From UBA4416 sp035439445 (GTDB taxonomy: Bacteria > Bacteroidota > Bacteroidia > B-17B0 > Aurantibacillaceae): 40,498 bases of DNA. Position 1 is the first letter of the stretch. Every line of letters starts with the position of its first letter. A program made the translations under genes and the position numbers. The notes under the pieces are model-generated. The model was not told the origin of the DNA and ran no database searches. It was given only the letters and a program-made list of their open reading frames with translations. Where the stretch lies: contig DAORKG010000033.1 in assembly GCA_035439445.1 (NCBI GenBank), positions 1-40,498 of the forward strand. The letters are read 5' to 3'. Below, in pieces: positions 17,630 to 26,635 of the stretch.

Positions 17630-17676
17630 ACACCTTTCAGGTTTTTAGCAAACGGCGAACTAAACCTGACAGATGT
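17630..17676. repeat. CCTGACAGG-type dyad, copy 1
   Basis: ACACCTTTCAGGTTTTTAG (17630-17648) is an imperfect inverted copy of CTAAACCTGACAGATGT (17660-17676) with an 11-base loop. A second copy of the same dyad lies at 30517-30562. It looks like a dispersed intergenic hairpin; the role is unknown. Confidence 0.55.
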
Positions 17677-17686
17677 TCTCATTAAC

Positions 17687-17717
17687 GTTTCGCAAGTTTA
17701 AATCAGCACTTCACAAG
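17687..17717 (+). promoter_or_regulatory. Tandem operator c and promoter before cargo gene 2
   Basis: Half-sites GTTTCGCAAG (17687-17696) and ACTTCACAAG (17708-17717) are 21 bp apart. TTGTTTTGG follows at once, and TTTATTTG (17747-17754) begins 30 bases after the second ACAA, as at operator b. The whole leader strongly resembles that of cargo 1, which points to duplication. Confidence 0.68.
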
Positions 17718-17780
17718 CTTGTTTTGGCAAGCTTTTTTTATTGACATTTATTTGCAACATAATTTTAAAAACTAAAAAAT

Positions 17781-19466
17781 ATGAAAAAAAATTACACACT
17801 ACTTGCTGTCACATTATTGTTATCGTGTAGCATCAAAGCTCAAGTTAGCAAAGCTTGTTTTAAGCCAGTTATTGTTCCTAATTATACTTGGACTGCCGCG
17901 TCTGGTGGGCCATTTTCAGGCACAAACTATGGGCAAGTTGCTGCCGCAGATTTTAATAATGACGGAATAACAGATATTGCCGCTGCGGCTAATGGAATTT
18001 ATTACATGGAGGTAAAATTGGGCAATAATACGGGAACATTTACACCTTCTCAAGATATAAGCACTAATGTTATCGATATAGTAGCCGCTGATGTAAATAA
18101 TGATAATAATAAAGATTTGGTAACGCTGTTTTGGGATGGAGCAAGTCAGTATAATATTGTAACTTATTTGGGGCTTGGAAATGGTACATTTGGTGCTGCA
18201 ATTACTACTACGTCTGCTATGTCAGATGTCATATATGTTGTTGATGTTAATAACGATGGTAGTCTTGATGTAGTTCAGAATCTTGTTATTCCAGGGTCAT
18301 TAGTTTTTAGACTTGGAAATGGTACGGGTAATTTTGCTGCTCCTAGTAATACAATTACAGGAATTACAAAGGCGTGTTTCGATGATTTTAACAATGATGG
18401 ATTTATAGATTTTGTCAGCACTAATGCTAGTGGGATTAATGTTAAAAAGTATAATGGAAATGGAACGGGTGCTTTTACTTTAGCAGGAACTTATCCAGCT
18501 ACTAGTGTAGGATTCGGGAATACTGGTATTGTAAAGTCTGCCGATTTAAATGCCGATGGTTTCAAAGATATTGTTGTTATATGCGGTGGAGGTGCTGTTA
18601 ATTATTGTACAAGTCTTTTAGGAACAAGTACGGGAAGTTTTTCGGCTTATACAAATGTTGCGAGTGGAAAAATAGGTTCGGTAAATATCGGCGAATTTAA
18701 TGGAGATACATATCCAGATTTAATTTGTAATTATTATGGCTCAGGGCCTAATTTGACTTTGTATTTTAATGATGGGCCAACTACAACTTTTACATTAACA
18801 CAAGTTCTGGCAACAAGTCCAACAATATACAGAGACTACACAACACTTGCCGATTTTAATCAAGATGGTAAATTAGATTTATTGGCTGTTAAAACAGGAA
18901 CTGCAAATTTTAAAGAGAAACTAAATATTTACTTACAAACTGCCATTCCTTCATTAACAGTTACAAGCAGTAATAATATTATTTGTACTGGCCAGTCAGC
19001 AGTTTTAACAGCTACATCAAATGGTTCTTATCATAATGTTTTTTTTAGTGGAGGAGGTTCGGCTACTGGTATTTTAACACAAACGGTAAGCCCCACTACC
19101 ACCACTTCATATACATTTGGTGCTTGGGGAGGGCCAAGCTCAACAGACGATATTTGCCCATTCATAACAGATGTAGTTTTCACACAAAGTGTAAGCGCAT
19201 GCACAGGTATCAATGAGATAAATATTGCGTTGAGTGGCATTGAAGTGTACCCTAATCCGGCTAATGATTTTATTACAGTTCAGTTAATGGATGAGACTGT
19301 CGGAGCAACAATTCAAATTCTTAATGCATTAGGAGAAATTGTATTAACCGAAAATACAACGCCAAATGGTACATTATTAAAGACAGACAACTTAACAAAT
19401 GGCATTTACTTTGTAAAAATTGAAAGTAAAAATGGAAAAGCTATTAGAAAATTCATTAAACAATAG
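17781..19466 (+). CDS. Secreted FG-GAP/VCBS repeat protein with T9SS sorting domain (cargo 2)
   Basis: The 561-residue protein has a signal peptide (to about residue 21, SIKAQ) and at least six FG-GAP/VCBS-like repeats. Their calcium-loop-like signatures are plain: DFNNDGITD, DVNNDGSLD, DFNNDGFID, DLNADGFKD and DFNQDGKLD. These repeats usually fold as an integrin-like beta-propeller. A short linker with CTGQSAVLTATSNG precedes the sorting domain IEVYPNPANDFITVQL ... NGIYFVKIESK. The LLSC in the signal peptide loosely recalls a lipobox, but the sorting domain argues for type I cleavage. Its pre-sorting linker (SVSACTGINE) and terminator resemble those of cargo 1. Ligand unknown. Confidence 0.88.
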   Translation: MKKNYTLLAVTLLLSCSIKAQVSKACFKPVIVPNYTWTAASGGPFSGTNYGQVAAADFNNDGITDIAAAANGIYYMEVKLGNNTGTFTPSQDISTNVIDIVAADVNNDNNKDLVTLFWDGASQYNIVTYLGLGNGTFGAAITTTSAMSDVIYVVDVNNDGSLDVVQNLVIPGSLVFRLGNGTGNFAAPSNTITGITKACFDDFNNDGFIDFVSTNASGINVKKYNGNGTGAFTLAGTYPATSVGFGNTGIVKSADLNADGFKDIVVICGGGAVNYCTSLLGTSTGSFSAYTNVASGKIGSVNIGEFNGDTYPDLICNYYGSGPNLTLYFNDGPTTTFTLTQVLATSPTIYRDYTTLADFNQDGKLDLLAVKTGTANFKEKLNIYLQTAIPSLTVTSSNNIICTGQSAVLTATSNGSYHNVFFSGGGSATGILTQTVSPTTTTSYTFGAWGGPSSTDDICPFITDVVFTQSVSACTGINEINIALSGIEVYPNPANDFITVQLMDETVGATIQILNALGEIVLTENTTPNGTLLKTDNLTNGIYFVKIESKNGKAIRKFIKQ

Positions 19467-19510
19467 TTAGTAAACAACAACAGGTTTATTTTCATGTGCC
19501 TGTTTTGGTT

Positions 19511-19545
19511 AAGCCCTGCTGAGCAATTAGCGGGGCTTTTTACAA
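19511..19545 (+). terminator. Terminator after cargo 2 (family member 2)
   Basis: AAGCCCTGCTGA pairs with TTAGCGGGGCTT (two G-U pairs) across GCAA, followed by TTTTT. A CAGG...CCTG hairpin precedes it from about 19479. It is nearly the same as the cargo 1 terminator. Its T tract overlaps the first half-site of operator d. Confidence 0.8.
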
Positions 19546-19567
19546 AGTTAGTATAACGTTTCACAAG
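19537..19567 (+). promoter_or_regulatory. Tandem operator d and promoter before cargo gene 3
   Basis: The proximal half-site GTTTCACAAG (19558-19567) is strong. The distal one, TTTTTACAAA (19537-19546), is degenerate but keeps ACAA in register, 21 bp upstream. TTATTTTG (19597-19604) begins 30 bases after the proximal ACAA, as in the other three left-module sites. Confidence 0.55.
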
Positions 19568-19619
19568 GTTGTTTTGATATTAATATTTTATACCTGTTAT
19601 TTTGAACGAAAAAATTATA

Positions 19620-21359
19620 ATGATGAAAAAAATATGTTTGCTATTGGGGTTATTAATATGTTGTATAGAAGCAAAAACACAAATTATATCAACGCTTGCA
19701 GGTGCTGGAGGCAGTAATGCTTATCTGGATGGTCCTGCGAGTATTGCCAGATTTAGTTCCCCTACGAGTATTGCTACACACACCAATGGTGATGTTTATG
19801 TTGCGGATCCAATTAATAACAAAATCAGAAAAATTAGTGGAGGAAATGTGACAACATTTTGTGGAACAGGGGTGGCCGGTAATACTGATGGCAATAATTC
19901 GCTTGCTACCCTAGATCATCCGAAGTATATAACAATAGATCAGTATGGAAACTTATATGTATCAGCACATGACAGAATAAGACAAATAGATCCAAGTGGT
20001 AATGTTACAACCATTGTTACGCCAACAACAATTGCCTCCGTATTATTTCAAAATGGGCGCTTAGGAGAAATAGCATTTGATAAAACTAACACATTCTTAT
20101 ATGCAGCTGATTCATCCGGAAGATTTATCAGGGTTGCAGGGGCAAATGTCACTAATTTTACTAATGTGTTTGGGATAGCAAAGTCTATGGCGGTTGATCC
20201 TTTGAATGGTAGCTTTTATTATATATCTTCAGATAATAATGTATATAAAGTATTATCTAGTGGCGTTCATAATTTCTTTTTGAATTCACACGGCGGTAAC
20301 GCTATTGATATTACTACCGACAGCGGAAATAATTTAAAAATATACATTGCAGGAGATACCGCTTCAACTCAAACTATAAACATCTATACATCAGGTGGTT
20401 TTTTGATACAAGGGAAGAGCATGCTGGTTAAAAATAACGGAGATGTTAATGGTGTGGCCAGTGGTGCTGCTTGTGATTTTGTGAGTGATATATGTATTGA
20501 TCCAATAACTAAAACAGTGTATGTGTCGGATTTTAACAATAACAAAATAAAAACTATTAATAGCATTGGCACGCCCACATCTTCTCTAAATTATTTAGTG
20601 CCATCTACAAACTATGATATATGTCCAAATACAAATTTTAGTGTTTCTCCTAATGCCAACGCTACACATTATAATTGGGTATTAAATGGTACAGCCTTAA
20701 CTAGTAATTTAAATATTTCAGTTAATTCAAATTCCTTAACAATTAATCCAATTTTGGCAGCCAATTCAGGAACATATACTTTACATTATGGAAATACTTA
20801 TCAAAATATGCAAAGTGATTTTGTTGTTGTTACTAGAACCGTTGCCGCGTGTTCAGTTAGCACAAGCTCTAACACTATTTGTTTAGGTCAGAGTGTTGAT
20901 TTATATGGTTGTTCAGGACTTTTCCCTATTAATGACTATCAATGGATTAATTCAACAGGTGTCATTGCAAATAATCATTACGCTTTTGATTCTCCTAGTA
21001 CAACAACAACTTATACATTAAACGCAACAGACGGCGATTGTGTTTATGAATTGGCAACTATAACTGTGACGGTTAATAACTGTTCTGTAAATGTTGATGA
21101 ACTATTTCAGGATTCAAAGTTTGAAGTGTATCCAAATCCGGCATCGGATATGCTCGTGTTAAAATTGCCAGATTCCTTTGATGTAACGAATGATGCTAAA
21201 ATAGAATTGATAAATACCCTTGGGAAGCGAGTTTATGCACATGAACTGAAAATGCAAACGACATTTATTGATATTAAGAATTTAGAAAAAGGAGTTTACT
21301 TTATAAGGATATGGCAAGGAAGTTCAATAATGAATAGAAGGTTTATAAAAGATAACTAA
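19620..21359 (+). CDS. Secreted NHL-like propeller protein with Ig-like segment and T9SS sorting domain (cargo 3)
   Basis: The 579-residue protein has a signal peptide (to about residue 22), then NHL-like blades (VYVADPINNKIRKISGGNVTTFCG, LYVSAHDRIRQIDPSGNVTT and TVYVSDFNNNKIKTI are recognisable segments), a linker with cysteines and TICLGQSVDLYGCSG, and a sorting domain with FEVYPNPASDML and KGVYFIRIWQG. I start it at ATG 19620 (ATGATGAAA), because the TTG at 19602 falls in the predicted -7 box. It shares its overall plan with cargo 1 but is shorter and more diverged. It converges with cargo 4, with 13 bases between the stops and no clear hairpin. Confidence 0.86.
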   Translation: MMKKICLLLGLLICCIEAKTQIISTLAGAGGSNAYLDGPASIARFSSPTSIATHTNGDVYVADPINNKIRKISGGNVTTFCGTGVAGNTDGNNSLATLDHPKYITIDQYGNLYVSAHDRIRQIDPSGNVTTIVTPTTIASVLFQNGRLGEIAFDKTNTFLYAADSSGRFIRVAGANVTNFTNVFGIAKSMAVDPLNGSFYYISSDNNVYKVLSSGVHNFFLNSHGGNAIDITTDSGNNLKIYIAGDTASTQTINIYTSGGFLIQGKSMLVKNNGDVNGVASGAACDFVSDICIDPITKTVYVSDFNNNKIKTINSIGTPTSSLNYLVPSTNYDICPNTNFSVSPNANATHYNWVLNGTALTSNLNISVNSNSLTINPILAANSGTYTLHYGNTYQNMQSDFVVVTRTVAACSVSTSSNTICLGQSVDLYGCSGLFPINDYQWINSTGVIANNHYAFDSPSTTTTYTLNATDGDCVYELATITVTVNNCSVNVDELFQDSKFEVYPNPASDMLVLKLPDSFDVTNDAKIELINTLGKRVYAHELKMQTTFIDIKNLEKGVYFIRIWQGSSIMNRRFIKDN

Positions 21360-21372
21360 TAATGGTGTAATT

Positions 21373-22986
21373 TTATTCTTTTACGAAGCGTATCATTTTA
21401 CCGTCCGCTTTTAAGAAATATATTCCTGAATTTAAATCGTCTATGGACATTATTATTTCTCTCATTTCATTTTTTTGTTGTTTTATTTGTTCACCTAGTA
21501 CATTAATTATTTCAGTTTTTGTAATGAAATCTTTACTCGAAATGTTTATGTAATTCTTAGCCGGATTTGGAAAAATGCTAATATCGCTTATCTTACCTTC
21601 TAGCGTATAAATATTAGTGGTAATAGGTAGATCCCACCTAAATAAATATCCTTCACTAGCTCCTAGTAGTCCATTTGGATCATTAGTCATTGGGTCACAG
21701 TTAGCATTTCCTAAATTAAAACCACTTACATACAAATTATCTAAAGGAGTACGTATAATCGAAACAGGCATTGCATTGGTTGTTTTGTATTTCCAAATTG
21801 TATTTCCCGCATTATCATATTTTATAAGAGTATCTTTTACATTCGAAAAATTATCGGTTCCATTTGTAAAACTCGCGTTATAATCTTTCTTTACATTTTT
21901 GGCGAATAATAAATTCATATCACCATCTAATCGCTGAATCATTTTACCGTAAGTGCTAAAATGTGTATTTAGAGTTGTAGTTACAGTAGAGCTTGGATCA
22001 GAGTCGGTTGTTGCTCCAGCACAATCAATAGTACACATGAGTGCTGTTAGCGAAGAACTTACAGAAGCGCTTGTAAATTTATTTATACTTCCTCCCGAAA
22101 TTGCCTTGGCAGAAATAAAATCCAAATTGCTATTTAACCTTAAATAATATGTTTGCCCCGAATATGAACCTGGATATGTTGTATTGATGGTGTATGTATT
22201 TGTTGGTGATGGATCGTAGTCTTCTACGCCCTGCGTATATCCCAAAACCAATACATCATTATTTGGATATGAAAATACGTATTGGTGATTTAATCCTTGA
22301 AACTTTTTTACACTTATAAATGAACCATTACTTGAGTATTTTGCAACGAAATTTCCGCCACCGCCGCTAACGGTATATGTAGAAGCACTTGGATCAAAGT
22401 CTGTGAAATTAGGAGAGAAATTTTGAAATGAGCCAACAACAATTAAATTGTCATTATTATCAATAGAAATACTTTGTGCCCGCTCATCATTTGTAGACCC
22501 TATTGCTCCAATACCATTTGCCCAAATCAAATTCCCATTCTCATCGAAACGGGCAATAAATATATTTGTATTATCTGTTTGGCAGGTTAAGGTATTAATT
22601 GCTGTTCCAGGATTAAAGTCACCGTTTCCAATATATGTCCCGCATATCACATAATCATTGTTGGCCGCAATTTGTAAACTATTAATTACATTTTCAGTTG
22701 ATGAGAAAGCTGTAGGACCAAAGTTTTTAGCCCAAATTAAGTTTCCGTTTGAATTTAATTTTTGCATGTAAAGTGATCCGTCTGCGTCACTTAACGTATA
22801 AGTTGTTGCACTTGGGTCAAAATCTTTGACGCCATTAAAATAACCAACACTAATAATGTCTCCATTCGTATCTATTTTTGTATCAACAGCCCAACAGCTT
22901 TGTTCTTTCGCAAACGAAAAACTTGGAGCTTGAGAAAATGCGTTAACAAAAAGTAAAGTTATAAGTGAGGTAAGAAGTTTTTTCAT
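21373..22986 (-). CDS. Secreted SBBP-like repeat protein with T9SS sorting domain (cargo 4)
   Basis: The 537-residue protein begins MKKLLTSLITLLFVNAFSQ, a clear signal peptide. An in-frame upstream extension to 23091 would bury it and run through the operator, so I start at ATG 22986. The body has repeats of the kind LIWAKNFG / LIWANGIGA with phrases such as DFDPSASTYTVSG, typical of SBBP-like propeller repeats in surface proteins. The sorting domain has ISIFPNPAKNYINI and NSGIYFLKADG. A TACATTTG -7 box (minus strand, 23007-23014) exactly matches TAnnTTTG and stands 26 bases after the ACAA of its tandem operator. It shares the repeat style of cargo 5. Confidence 0.86.
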   Translation of the reverse strand: MKKLLTSLITLLFVNAFSQAPSFSFAKEQSCWAVDTKIDTNGDIISVGYFNGVKDFDPSATTYTLSDADGSLYMQKLNSNGNLIWAKNFGPTAFSSTENVINSLQIAANNDYVICGTYIGNGDFNPGTAINTLTCQTDNTNIFIARFDENGNLIWANGIGAIGSTNDERAQSISIDNNDNLIVVGSFQNFSPNFTDFDPSASTYTVSGGGGNFVAKYSSNGSFISVKKFQGLNHQYVFSYPNNDVLVLGYTQGVEDYDPSPTNTYTINTTYPGSYSGQTYYLRLNSNLDFISAKAISGGSINKFTSASVSSSLTALMCTIDCAGATTDSDPSSTVTTTLNTHFSTYGKMIQRLDGDMNLLFAKNVKKDYNASFTNGTDNFSNVKDTLIKYDNAGNTIWKYKTTNAMPVSIIRTPLDNLYVSGFNLGNANCDPMTNDPNGLLGASEGYLFRWDLPITTNIYTLEGKISDISIFPNPAKNYINISSKDFITKTEIINVLGEQIKQQKNEMREIIMSIDDLNSGIYFLKADGKMIRFVKE

Positions 22987-23040
22987 AATTATTTTTTTAT
23001 AATGGGCAAATGTAATATCCGTTAGAGATTGAATTAGGTT

Positions 23041-23070
23041 TTGTTTTATAAAGCCATCACTTTGTTTTAT
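23041..23070 (-). promoter_or_regulatory. Tandem operator (right-module type) before cargo gene 4
   Basis: On the plus strand TTGTTTTAT occurs at 23041-23049 and again at 23062-23070, so on the gene strand two ATAAAACAA repeats lie 21 bp apart. The exact -7 box TACATTTG (23007-23014, minus strand) follows after 26 bases, and the ATG is at 22986. Confidence 0.72.
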
Positions 23071-23089
23071 ATAGCACGTAGTTTTAAGC

Positions 23090-23126
23090 AAAAAATGCTT
23101 TCAATTTTATTGAAAGCATTTTTTAA
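23090..23126 (-). terminator. Bidirectional-looking hairpin after cargo 5
   Basis: AAAATGCTTTCAAT and ATTGAAAGCATTTT form a long stem with A and T tracts on either side, so it can work on both strands. It lies 17 bases beyond the cargo 5 stop and should stop that transcript before the cargo 4 operator. Confidence 0.75.
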
Positions 23127-23143
23127 AATACAGAACCTTAATA

Positions 23144-25195
23144 CTATTCTTTGATTATTTTTTTTGTTGTATTGCCAACAGTAATAAAATATACACCAGA
23201 ATTTAATTCACTGATATCGATAGACATTGAATGATTTTTAGTTTCAGTTTCATAACAAACTTTCCCTAGCATGTCGGTAATTGTTACTTTATTTAACATC
23301 GTATTTTTTCTTATTTCGATGATATTATTAGCTGGGTTTGGGAATAATGTAAAGCTATTATTAGTGTTGTTTTCCTCCAAAAATGTGCAAGAAGATACAT
23401 CAATGTAAAACGTTAATGGAATAGATGTTAAACATCGAACAGCATAAACGTTTACGGTATGTGTTCCAATAGATAATGCGCTGTTAGCTATTGATAAATT
23501 ATTGCTAAATGATCCTGTTATTGTATATGATCCTGCAGTGTTGCTTATCGTAACATTATCTACTTCCCAAGTTAATGGCTCAAAATTTTGGCCATATGCG
23601 TTTAACGACACGTTTGATGCACCCTGGCAAACATTTATGGTATTGTTTGATAAAGAAGTAGTTGGTTTTCCTGGAATAGCACATCTTTTATATTGAGCTA
23701 TGAAACTTGAATAGTCATTAGATTGCGTTAGAGCTGTTGTACCTCCTAACATATCAATGTCTACATAGTTATAAAATTCGCCAGCTACATAATATTTTGA
23801 GCCATTTACGGTATTTACACACAGGGCGCCACCATTAATATAATTATTATTTCCCATTAACTCCGCAAAAATCAAAGTGTCGTTTCCTAAATCGTAACTT
23901 GAAAGCAAAAGGTCGCTATTGTTTCCAGACCCGCTTGTAGTCATATTTTTAGTACCTGAAGATAAATTTACATCAATATTTGCTCCTGCAACTAATGCTA
24001 AAATAGCCATTTGGTTTTGCGTATTCTCAGCATCAAAGTCTAATTTGTAAATTGTTTCATATGCTATATTTCCGCCACCAATTTGGTGAGCTTTAAGCAA
24101 ATCTCCAGTATTAGGGTTTAACTTCACAATAAACCCGTCCCAGTCTCCATTACTCGTTAGAGTAGCAGAATTTGTGCCAGTACCTACCGTTAGGTTATTT
24201 TTAAAGCTACCTGCTATCGCAAGGTAATTGGTTGCAGTTGTAAAACCTACATTAAAATGTTTTAAATCATTCACAATATCAAACTGAGCAGTGCCTCCAA
24301 ACGAGGTAGCCCATCCTAAGGTGCCAAATAAATCTACACGTAAAACAAAAATATCTCGGGTGCCGACAGATGTTTTTGAATTAACGTTTACAGAGGGATC
24401 AAAATCAGCAGTTCCTTGAAACAAACCAGTTGCGTATAAACCATTGTTACCAGGAGCAAGTTCTAAATCTACCAGTTCGCTGTGGTTAGGCAAATCAACA
24501 AAGTAATGAGAATTATTGTATGTACCATCTGCTATGTTATATTTACCAATAAAAAAACGACTAGGTACAGCTGCGGAAAAAGTAATGCTTTGAGTAGGTA
24601 CTGCTTGATTATAAAATAAGTAATCAGAAAAATTTACACCAACACAAAATTCTGTGCTTGATACAGGTGTAATACCAGCAGGGTTTACCGAAGCATTATA
24701 TCCTCCAATTCTTTTGTAGAAAGTATTACTGCCCGTTGAAGTAGAAAAGCCAGCTATAAATGTATTTGAGTAAGAGTCAAAGGTGCTTATAGTTGATGTT
24801 GGAGAGCCAACTAAATCAAAGGCGCAAGTTTCATTAAATGAGCCTGTAAGCAAAACGTTATTGGCATTAAAATCTAGCGCTATTTTTGCAACATTATCTT
24901 GTCCTAGCCCACCAATTTGCTTAACCCATATTAAATCTCCTGCGGCATTATATTTAGCTATAAAACCGTCAGTAGAGCCTGCAGAAGTTAGCGTTGATAC
25001 TGTTGCTTTAATATCAAAATCAACAGTGTTTTGAAAGCTACCAGCTACATAAATATCTTGAGAAAAATTGCTTGTTTTTATCTCAGAAATAGTCATTCCG
25101 GTAGTTTTTCCGCCCCACTGTAACACTGGTAGCGTTTGTGCATTTATCATAACACTTGAAGTAATGGCAACAATTGGAAGTAAAAGTTTTTTCAT
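23144..25195 (-). CDS. Secreted SBBP-like repeat protein with T9SS sorting domain (cargo 5)
   Basis: The 683-residue protein starts with a signal peptide (MKKLLLPIVAITSSVMINAQ). It has propeller-type repeats with recurring phrases such as DFDIKATVSTLTSAGSTDGF, DLIWVKQIGG, DFDPSVNVNSKTSVGTRD and LGWATSFGG, then an Ig-like region with cysteines (INVCQGASNVSLNAYG). The sorting domain has FTLFPNPANNIIEI and NSGVYFITVGNTTKKIIKE. The last about 55 coding bases are almost identical to those of cargo 6, indicating recent duplication or gene conversion. It is preceded by a right-module tandem operator and followed by a strong hairpin, so it forms its own transcription unit. The ligand is unknown. Confidence 0.87.
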   Translation of the reverse strand: MKKLLLPIVAITSSVMINAQTLPVLQWGGKTTGMTISEIKTSNFSQDIYVAGSFQNTVDFDIKATVSTLTSAGSTDGFIAKYNAAGDLIWVKQIGGLGQDNVAKIALDFNANNVLLTGSFNETCAFDLVGSPTSTISTFDSYSNTFIAGFSTSTGSNTFYKRIGGYNASVNPAGITPVSSTEFCVGVNFSDYLFYNQAVPTQSITFSAAVPSRFFIGKYNIADGTYNNSHYFVDLPNHSELVDLELAPGNNGLYATGLFQGTADFDPSVNVNSKTSVGTRDIFVLRVDLFGTLGWATSFGGTAQFDIVNDLKHFNVGFTTATNYLAIAGSFKNNLTVGTGTNSATLTSNGDWDGFIVKLNPNTGDLLKAHQIGGGNIAYETIYKLDFDAENTQNQMAILALVAGANIDVNLSSGTKNMTTSGSGNNSDLLLSSYDLGNDTLIFAELMGNNNYINGGALCVNTVNGSKYYVAGEFYNYVDIDMLGGTTALTQSNDYSSFIAQYKRCAIPGKPTTSLSNNTINVCQGASNVSLNAYGQNFEPLTWEVDNVTISNTAGSYTITGSFSNNLSIANSALSIGTHTVNVYAVRCLTSIPLTFYIDVSSCTFLEENNTNNSFTLFPNPANNIIEIRKNTMLNKVTITDMLGKVCYETETKNHSMSIDISELNSGVYFITVGNTTKKIIKE

Positions 25196-25243
25196 GATAT
25201 GTTTTTGATTTAAAAGTAAATAATGTGTGTATTGGTTTTAGAC

Positions 25244-25273
25244 TTGTTTTATAAAAGGGTGACTTTGTTTTAC
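25244..25273 (-). promoter_or_regulatory. Tandem operator (right-module type) before cargo gene 5
   Basis: Plus-strand TTGTTTTAT (25244-25252) and TTGTTTTAC (25265-25273) are 21 bp apart. On the gene strand a 7/8 -7 box TACTTTTA (25211-25218) begins 25 bases after the proximal ACAA. The distal half-site abuts the terminator of cargo 6. Confidence 0.7.
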
Positions 25274-25306
25274 AAAAAAGCAGCTCAGTAAAACTTGAGC
25301 TGCTTT
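25274..25306 (-). terminator. Terminator after cargo 6
   Basis: On the minus strand AAGCAGCTCA and TGAGCTGCTT form a 10-bp stem with an 8-base loop, followed by TTTTTT. It lies 63 bases beyond the cargo 6 stop and ends directly at the next operator. Confidence 0.78.
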
Positions 25307-25369
25307 GAGGTTAAGAAAAAATTACTTTCATGAAAAAACAATACTTAACCTATTTCATCCTAGAAAAAT

Positions 25370-26581
25370 TTATTCTTTGATTATTTTTTTTGTTGTTGTA
25401 TTGCTAACAGTAATAAAATATATACCACTATATAATAAACTTAAATCAATAGTTTGTTCGTTGTTCTTTACATTTACAGTACATACGGTATTTCCCAAAA
25501 TATCAGAAATTATAACTTCGCCGATTTGAGCATTTGAACTGATTGTAATTATATCCTTTGAAGGATTTGGATAAATTGAAAAATTTGTTTCATTTTTTTC
25601 GGTTTTGATGTTCGTTGCAGAACCGTATTTGTAAATATTGCCATTATTACCAACCACCCAGGCATTATTGAAGTCAGGAAAACTAATGTCATTGACGTAG
25701 CCGGTAATTGTTCCCAAGTTTGTTGCCGACCAAAGAACACCACCATTATTTGTTTCAAAAACTTCATAGCCAGAGCCTGTATAGCTTACTAGCATAACAT
25801 TATTTAGGTCAATGGCATCAATGTTTATTAAATAACCACTCATGGGTAATGTTGATGAAAAAGAGTTAAACACAGAGCCTCCATTTGTGCTTTTATATGC
25901 AAATTGTGAATTATTTAAACCCTGTATGCACCATATGTCTGAGGTAGTCAAAGCAATAGGTTTCATGATGTTTGTTGCAACATTTAAAGTAGTCCAGTTC
26001 AATCCACCATCTACCGATTTTTTAAACATTCCAGCATCAGTGATAAATATTGTTGAAGAAATAATCTGTACACCACTAGGCATATTTGATAAGCTCGGCA
26101 CATTGTTTACGCTTGTCCAATTTGCTCCGCCATCAGTAGTTTTAAAAACAATACCAGCAGTAGAACTTCCACCAACAGCCCAACCATTATTTGTATTTTG
26201 GCGGCTAAAATTTATTTCCTTTAAGCTGGTACCCATTGTGACTGTTGGAGTTGTGGATACCGACCAGGTATTCCCTGCATCAGTTGAATAAAGCACTAAA
26301 GCATTATCAGTACAAGCCCATACGCTATTTCCAATAACATCCAATTCAGTAAAATTTATTGGCGATCCAGTAAATAGATTGTTTATACTCGACCATGTTG
26401 AACCCCCGTTTGTAGTATTAAGTATAATGCCGCCATCGCCAACAGCCCAGCCGTTTTGTATGTCTGTAAATTTAACACCATTTAATTGAGAAGTTATGCC
26501 ACTGGTTTGTTGTGTCCAGGTTTGCGCATTTGTGATTGTTGCTAAGCCTAATGCTAATGCCGATAGTAAAAGTTTTTTCAT
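25370..26581 (-). CDS. Secreted Ycf48/BNR-like beta-propeller with T9SS sorting domain (cargo 6)
   Basis: The 403-residue protein has a signal peptide (MKKLLLSALALGLATITNAQ) and then a seven-bladed-propeller-like region. Its blade motif is clear: GWAVGDGGIILNTTNGGSTW, GIVFKTTDGGANWTSV, AYKSTNGGSVF, VFETNNGGVLWSAT. Such BNR/Ycf48-like repeats occur in sortilin-type and photosystem assembly propellers; here the export signals make a surface or secreted protein. The sorting domain has FSIYPNPSKDIITI and YSGIYFITVSNTTTKKIIKE. It is the gene nearest to response regulator 2, and its operator has the perfect 21-bp geometry. No catalytic residues are evident, so a binding role is most likely. Confidence 0.87.
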   Translation of the reverse strand: MKKLLLSALALGLATITNAQTWTQQTSGITSQLNGVKFTDIQNGWAVGDGGIILNTTNGGSTWSSINNLFTGSPINFTELDVIGNSVWACTDNALVLYSTDAGNTWSVSTTPTVTMGTSLKEINFSRQNTNNGWAVGGSSTAGIVFKTTDGGANWTSVNNVPSLSNMPSGVQIISSTIFITDAGMFKKSVDGGLNWTTLNVATNIMKPIALTTSDIWCIQGLNNSQFAYKSTNGGSVFNSFSSTLPMSGYLINIDAIDLNNVMLVSYTGSGYEVFETNNGGVLWSATNLGTITGYVNDISFPDFNNAWVVGNNGNIYKYGSATNIKTEKNETNFSIYPNPSKDIITISSNAQIGEVIISDILGNTVCTVNVKNNEQTIDLSLLYSGIYFITVSNTTTKKIIKE

Positions 26582-26635
26582 GTTGTATAAGATTATTTTT
26601 GACGAAAATAATTATACAATAACTTCGAAAAATAG

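Noticed and set aside
22987..23091. Upstream in-frame extension of cargo 4 giving a 572-residue protein
   Set aside because: It would place the signal peptide internally and translate through the promoter and operator.
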